Below, piece after piece: positions 6,221 through 8,389 of a stretch of DNA of 8,389 nucleotides. The notes beneath the pieces were generated by a model. The model ran no database searches. It had not been told where the DNA came from and worked only from the letters and a program-made list of their open reading frames with translations. This DNA is from Alphaproteobacteria bacterium (GTDB lineage Bacteria; Pseudomonadota; Alphaproteobacteria; Micavibrionales; UBA2020): assembly GCA_018971405.1 (NCBI GenBank), contig JAGXAX010000053.1, positions 1 to 8,389 on the forward strand, read 5' to 3'. Position numbers and translations under genes: made by a program. Positions within the stretch are counted from its first letter, which is position 1; each line of letters starts with the position of its first letter.

Positions 6221-7528
6221 ATGAAAGACAAAAAACTTCCGATACAAAAAAAGGAAAGCCGCGCCGAGAGCAGCATCGTCGCGGCGCTGGACATCGGGTC
6301 GAGCAAGATATGCTGCTTCATCGCCGAAGTGAAAAATCCGGGAAGCATCGAAGTCATCGGCATCGGCCATCAGGCCGCGAAGGGCGTCAAGGCCGGAACG
6401 ATCGTCGACCTGCGCGCGGCGGAAACCGCCGTCGCCCACGCCGTCGAGGCGGCGGAGCTCATGGCCAGGGAAAAACTGCAGGGCAGGCCGATAAAATCCG
6501 TCTTCGTCAACGTGCCGGGAATGCACACGCTGCCGCACCCGCTGTCCGTCGACGTCAAAATCTCCGGCCATGAAGTCTCCGAAAAGGACGTGAAAAACGC
6601 CCTCTCCCACAGCCGCAGCGTCGTCGTTCCCGGCAAGGAGGAGCTGATCCACATCATCCCCGCGGGCTACAGCATCGACAGCACCCGCGGCATCCGCGAA
6701 CCCCGCGGCATGATCGGCCAGACGCTCGGCGTCAACATCACCGCCATCACCGGCCTTGCGCCCGCACTGCGCCATCTCTCCGCCGTGGCGGGGCAGAACA
6801 ACCTCGAAATCGACGGGTTTTGCGCGACGCCCTATGCTTCCGGCCTCGCTGCCTCGGTCGGCGATGAACTGCAGCTCGGCTGCACCGTCATCGACATCGG
6901 CGGCGGCACGACTTCCATCGCCGTCTTCTTCGAAGGCAAGGTGGTTTACAGCGCCGCCGTTCCCGTCGGCGGCATCCATGTCACCAACGACCTCGCACGC
7001 GGCCTGATCACCTCCGTCGCCGACGCCGAGCGCATCAAGACGCTCTACGGCCACGCCCATGCCACCGGCATCGACAACGGCGAGATGATCGACGTGCCGC
7101 CGATGGGCGAGGAGGAGCACGAGCAGCCCAATTACGTGCCGCGCTCCTTCATCACCAGCATCATCCAGCCGCGCATTGAGGAGACCTTCGAGCTCGTGCG
7201 CGCCAAGCTCGTCGATAGCGGCATCAGCCAGATCGCCGGACGCCGCTGCATCCTCACCGGCGGCGCCTCGCAATTGCCGGGTCTGTGCGACATCGGGCAG
7301 CTCATCCTCGACAAGAAAATACGCCTGGGCAAGCCCCGGAGCATCAAGGGACTTGCAGAAGCAACGGGGGGGCCGGCCTTCTCGACCGCGGTCGGCTTGC
7401 TCGTCTACGCCGGCGAACATGCGGATGAAATACCTGCCGTCGCATCAGGTCGCGCGTTTACCCTGCCGGGGCCGCTCAACAGCCCGATGCTGCAAAAGGT
7501 AACGCACTGGTTGAAGGAGAACTGGTAA
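6221..7528 (+). CDS. ftsA: Cell division protein FtsA
   Basis: FtsA is an actin-like ATPase that anchors FtsZ filaments to the inner membrane and recruits later division proteins. The 435 residues fit the family. The phosphate-1 motif is ALDIGSSK (22-29), phosphate-2 is DIGGGTTS (225-232) and the adenosine motif is LTGGASQLPG (345-354). Between the first two lies the 1C/SHS2 domain characteristic of FtsA, including KGVKAGTIVDL and VFVNVPG. The extreme C-terminus, LQKVTHWLKENW, is the amphipathic helix that inserts into the membrane. The ATG has an AAGGA ribosome site (6210-6214) with 6-nt spacing, one of the better sites in this cluster. A run of seven G (7366-7372) encodes part of TGGP. It lies directly after ftsQ and is followed by a 185-nt non-coding spacer before ftsZ. 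Confidence 0.98.
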   Translation: MKDKKLPIQKKESRAESSIVAALDIGSSKICCFIAEVKNPGSIEVIGIGHQAAKGVKAGTIVDLRAAETAVAHAVEAAELMAREKLQGRPIKSVFVNVPGMHTLPHPLSVDVKISGHEVSEKDVKNALSHSRSVVVPGKEELIHIIPAGYSIDSTRGIREPRGMIGQTLGVNITAITGLAPALRHLSAVAGQNNLEIDGFCATPYASGLAASVGDELQLGCTVIDIGGGTTSIAVFFEGKVVYSAAVPVGGIHVTNDLARGLITSVADAERIKTLYGHAHATGIDNGEMIDVPPMGEEEHEQPNYVPRSFITSIIQPRIEETFELVRAKLVDSGISQIAGRRCILTGGASQLPGLCDIGQLILDKKIRLGKPRSIKGLAEATGGPAFSTAVGLLVYAGEHADEIPAVASGRAFTLPGPLNSPMLQKVTHWLKENW

Positions 7529-7530
7529 AC

Positions 7531-7651
7531 GATTCAGTCTGTTTTATTTTTCAGCCCCGGGAGAAAAATCAGAGCGCTTCGCGCGATTCTTTTCTGATCT
7601 GCCTTCCTCAAAAAAAGTAATAAAAAAATGCACTTAGACGCATGAAGACTC
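7531..7651. promoter_or_regulatory. Cluster of three GANTC (CcrM-type methylation) sites upstream of ftsZ
   Basis: GANTC occurs at 7531-7535 (GATTC), 7585-7589 (GATTC) and 7647-7651 (GACTC), all in the 185-nt ftsA-ftsZ spacer. By eye I find only five others in the remaining ~8.2 kb (2897, 3134, 3657, 3788, 8164). CcrM methylates GANTC in many Alphaproteobacteria, and in Caulobacter ftsZ transcription depends on this methylation together with GcrA. The last site lies 13 bp before the candidate -35. The sites are visible directly; a regulatory role is inference from that family knowledge. Confidence 0.5.
7568..7598 (+). other. Interrupted hairpin in the ftsA-ftsZ spacer
   Basis: ATCAGA (7568-7573) pairs with TCTGAT (7593-7598). 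Directly inside, GCGC (7574-7577) pairs with GCGC (7581-7584) around a TTC loop, leaving an 8-nt bulge (7585-7592, including four T). It could slow or partly terminate transcription leaving ftsA, but no T run follows the outer stem, so it is not a clean intrinsic terminator. One GANTC site lies in the bulge. Confidence 0.35.
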
Positions 7652-7664
7652 TGGAATACAGGCA

Positions 7665-7693
7665 CTGAAATAAGTTAAGATCAACGTTATCAT
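7665..7693 (+). promoter_or_regulatory. Candidate ftsZ promoter
   Basis: CTGAAA (7665-7670, 4 of 6 to the -35 consensus) is followed after 17 nt by TATCAT (7688-7693, 5 of 6 to the -10 consensus). Initiation near 7700 would give a short leader of about 14 nt carrying the ftsZ ribosome site. Two seven-base A-tracts at 7610-7616 and 7622-7628, about one helical turn apart, lie upstream and may bend the DNA. TTAA-N8-TTAT at 7675-7690 only loosely resembles a CtrA box (TTAA-N7-TTAA). The rest of the 185-nt spacer shows no gene. Confidence 0.45.
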
Positions 7694-7713
7694 CGACAGC
7701 GAAGGAACAAAAA

Positions 7714-8389
7714 ATGATCAACATCAGAATGCAGAACCAGAATAACCGCCTCAAACCCCGCATCACGGTCGTCGGCGTCGGCGGCGCGGGCGGCAATGCC
7801 GTCAACAACATGATCAACTCGCACCTTGAAGGCTGCGAGTTTCTCGTTTGCAACACGGATGCGCAGGCGCTTGAAGGCAACAGCTCCACCCACAAGATCC
7901 AACTCGGCGTCAACGTGACCCGCGGCCTCGGCGCGGGCGCGAACCCCGAAGTCGGCCGCGCGGCAGCGGAAGAAAGCATCGAGGAGATCCTCTCGATCCT
8001 CGAAGGCTCCAACATGGTCTTCGTCACCGCCGGCATGGGCGGCGGCACGGGCACGGGCGCGGCGCCGGTCATCGCGCAGGCGGCTCGCGAAGCCGGCATT
8101 CTGACTATCGGCGTCGTCACCAAGCCCTTCCATTTCGAGGGCTCCCACCGCATGAAGCTGGCTGAATCCGGCATCGCCGAGCTGCAAAAGCACGTCGATA
8201 CGCTGATTATCATCCCGAACCAGAACCTTTTCCGTATCGCCAATGAAAAGACCACCTTCGCCGACGCTTTCCGTCTGGCGGACGAAGTGCTCCAGTCCGG
8301 CGTGCGCGGAGTGACCGACCTGATGGTCATGCCGGGCCTCATCAACCTCGACTTCGCCGATATCCGCGCCGTCATGGCAGAAATGGGCA
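7714..8389 (+). CDS. ftsZ: Cell division protein FtsZ, N-terminal part (3' end outside window)
   Basis: FtsZ is the tubulin-like GTPase that polymerises into the division ring. The ATG at 7714 has an AAGGA site (7702-7706) 7 nt upstream. The first 225 codons are present and remain open at the window edge. The N-terminus has a short polar extension ([13 protein letters not shown]) followed by the nucleotide-binding core [19 protein letters not shown], then NTDAQAL, the tubulin signature GGGTGTG (residues 109-115), [11 protein letters not shown], and [20 protein letters not shown], ending in [17 protein letters not shown]. All GTP-binding elements expected in this part are present. The T7 catalytic loop is visible as NLDFAD. 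The C-terminal linker and the FtsA-binding tail lie outside the window. The gene probably has its own promoter in the preceding spacer as well as read-through from ftsA. Confidence 0.98.
   Translation, partial: MINIRMQNQNNRLKPRITVVGVGGAGGNAVNNMINSHLEGCEFLVCNTDAQALEGNSSTHKIQLGVNVTRGLGAGANPEVGRAAAEESIEEILSILEGSNMVFVTAGMGGGTGTGAAPVIAQAAREAGILTIGVVTKPFHFEGSHRMKLAESGIAELQKHVDTLIIIPNQNLFRIANEKTTFADAFRLADEVLQSGVRGVTDLMVMPGLINLDFADIRAVMAEMG

Noticed and set aside
5726..7420. 564-codon open frame on the minus strand opposite ftsQ and ftsA
   Set aside because: It is antisense to two clearly conserved genes. Its product is rich in Asp, Ala, Gly, His and Arg, as expected from reading GC-rich codons backwards, and it shows no recognisable motif.
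7675..7690. CtrA-box-like TTAA-N8-TTAT before ftsZ
   Set aside because: The spacing is one base too long and the second half-site is imperfect compared with TTAA-N7-TTAA. I do not call it a site.
1..8389. Mobile elements, CRISPR arrays, tRNA/rRNA genes or a new multi-gene defence-type system
   Set aside because: None was seen. The window is filled almost completely by intact dcw genes, with no transposase motifs, direct repeats of array type or tRNA-like folds.

Overview
The window is a stretch of a division and cell wall (dcw) cluster from an alphaproteobacterium. The gene order is ftsW(3' end)-murG-[reverse-strand small gene]-murC-murB-ddl-ftsQ-ftsA-ftsZ(5' part). The alphaproteobacterial assignment rests on this order, on the GC-rich third codon positions, and on protein wording typical of that class: the MurB segment around GGSTFANP and AAGCRGL, the Ddl tail ETNTQPGMT, the FtsA tail WLKENW, and FtsZ with [12 protein letters not shown] cannot place it at order level from this sequence alone.

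Layout. Positions 1-377 carry the last ~124 codons of ftsW, overlapping murG (364-1464) by 14 nt. A 130-codon gene of unknown function (1839 down to 1447, minus strand) then interrupts the cluster. It meets the 3' end of murG tail to tail with an 18-nt overlap and is separated from murC by an AT-rich 135-nt spacer that appears to hold two back-to-back promoters. From murC (1975-3438) through murB (3445-4383), ddl (4385-5323), ftsQ (5384-6205) and ftsA (6221-7528) the genes are tightly packed on the plus strand, with gaps of 6, 1, 60 and 15 nt. A second AT-rich spacer of 185 nt (7529-7713) precedes ftsZ, which runs off the right edge at 8389. It contains a candidate promoter, a hairpin, A-tracts and three GANTC sites.

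How the genes work together. MurC and MurB act in the cytoplasm to build the UDP-MurNAc peptide precursor: MurB reduces UDP-GlcNAc-enolpyruvate and MurC adds L-alanine. Ddl supplies the D-Ala-D-Ala dipeptide. MurG adds GlcNAc to lipid I to give lipid II, which FtsW polymerises at the septum. FtsZ forms the ring, FtsA tethers it to the membrane, and FtsQ links the ring to the periplasmic division machinery.

Most of the window is ordinary, conserved and intact. I see no mobile element, CRISPR array, tRNA, rRNA or new multi-gene system. The points worth a second look are the uncharacterised reverse gene and its divergent promoter arrangement, the clustering of GANTC (CcrM-type methylation) sites upstream of ftsZ, an altered nucleotide-binding loop in MurG, and the uncertain start of ftsQ.
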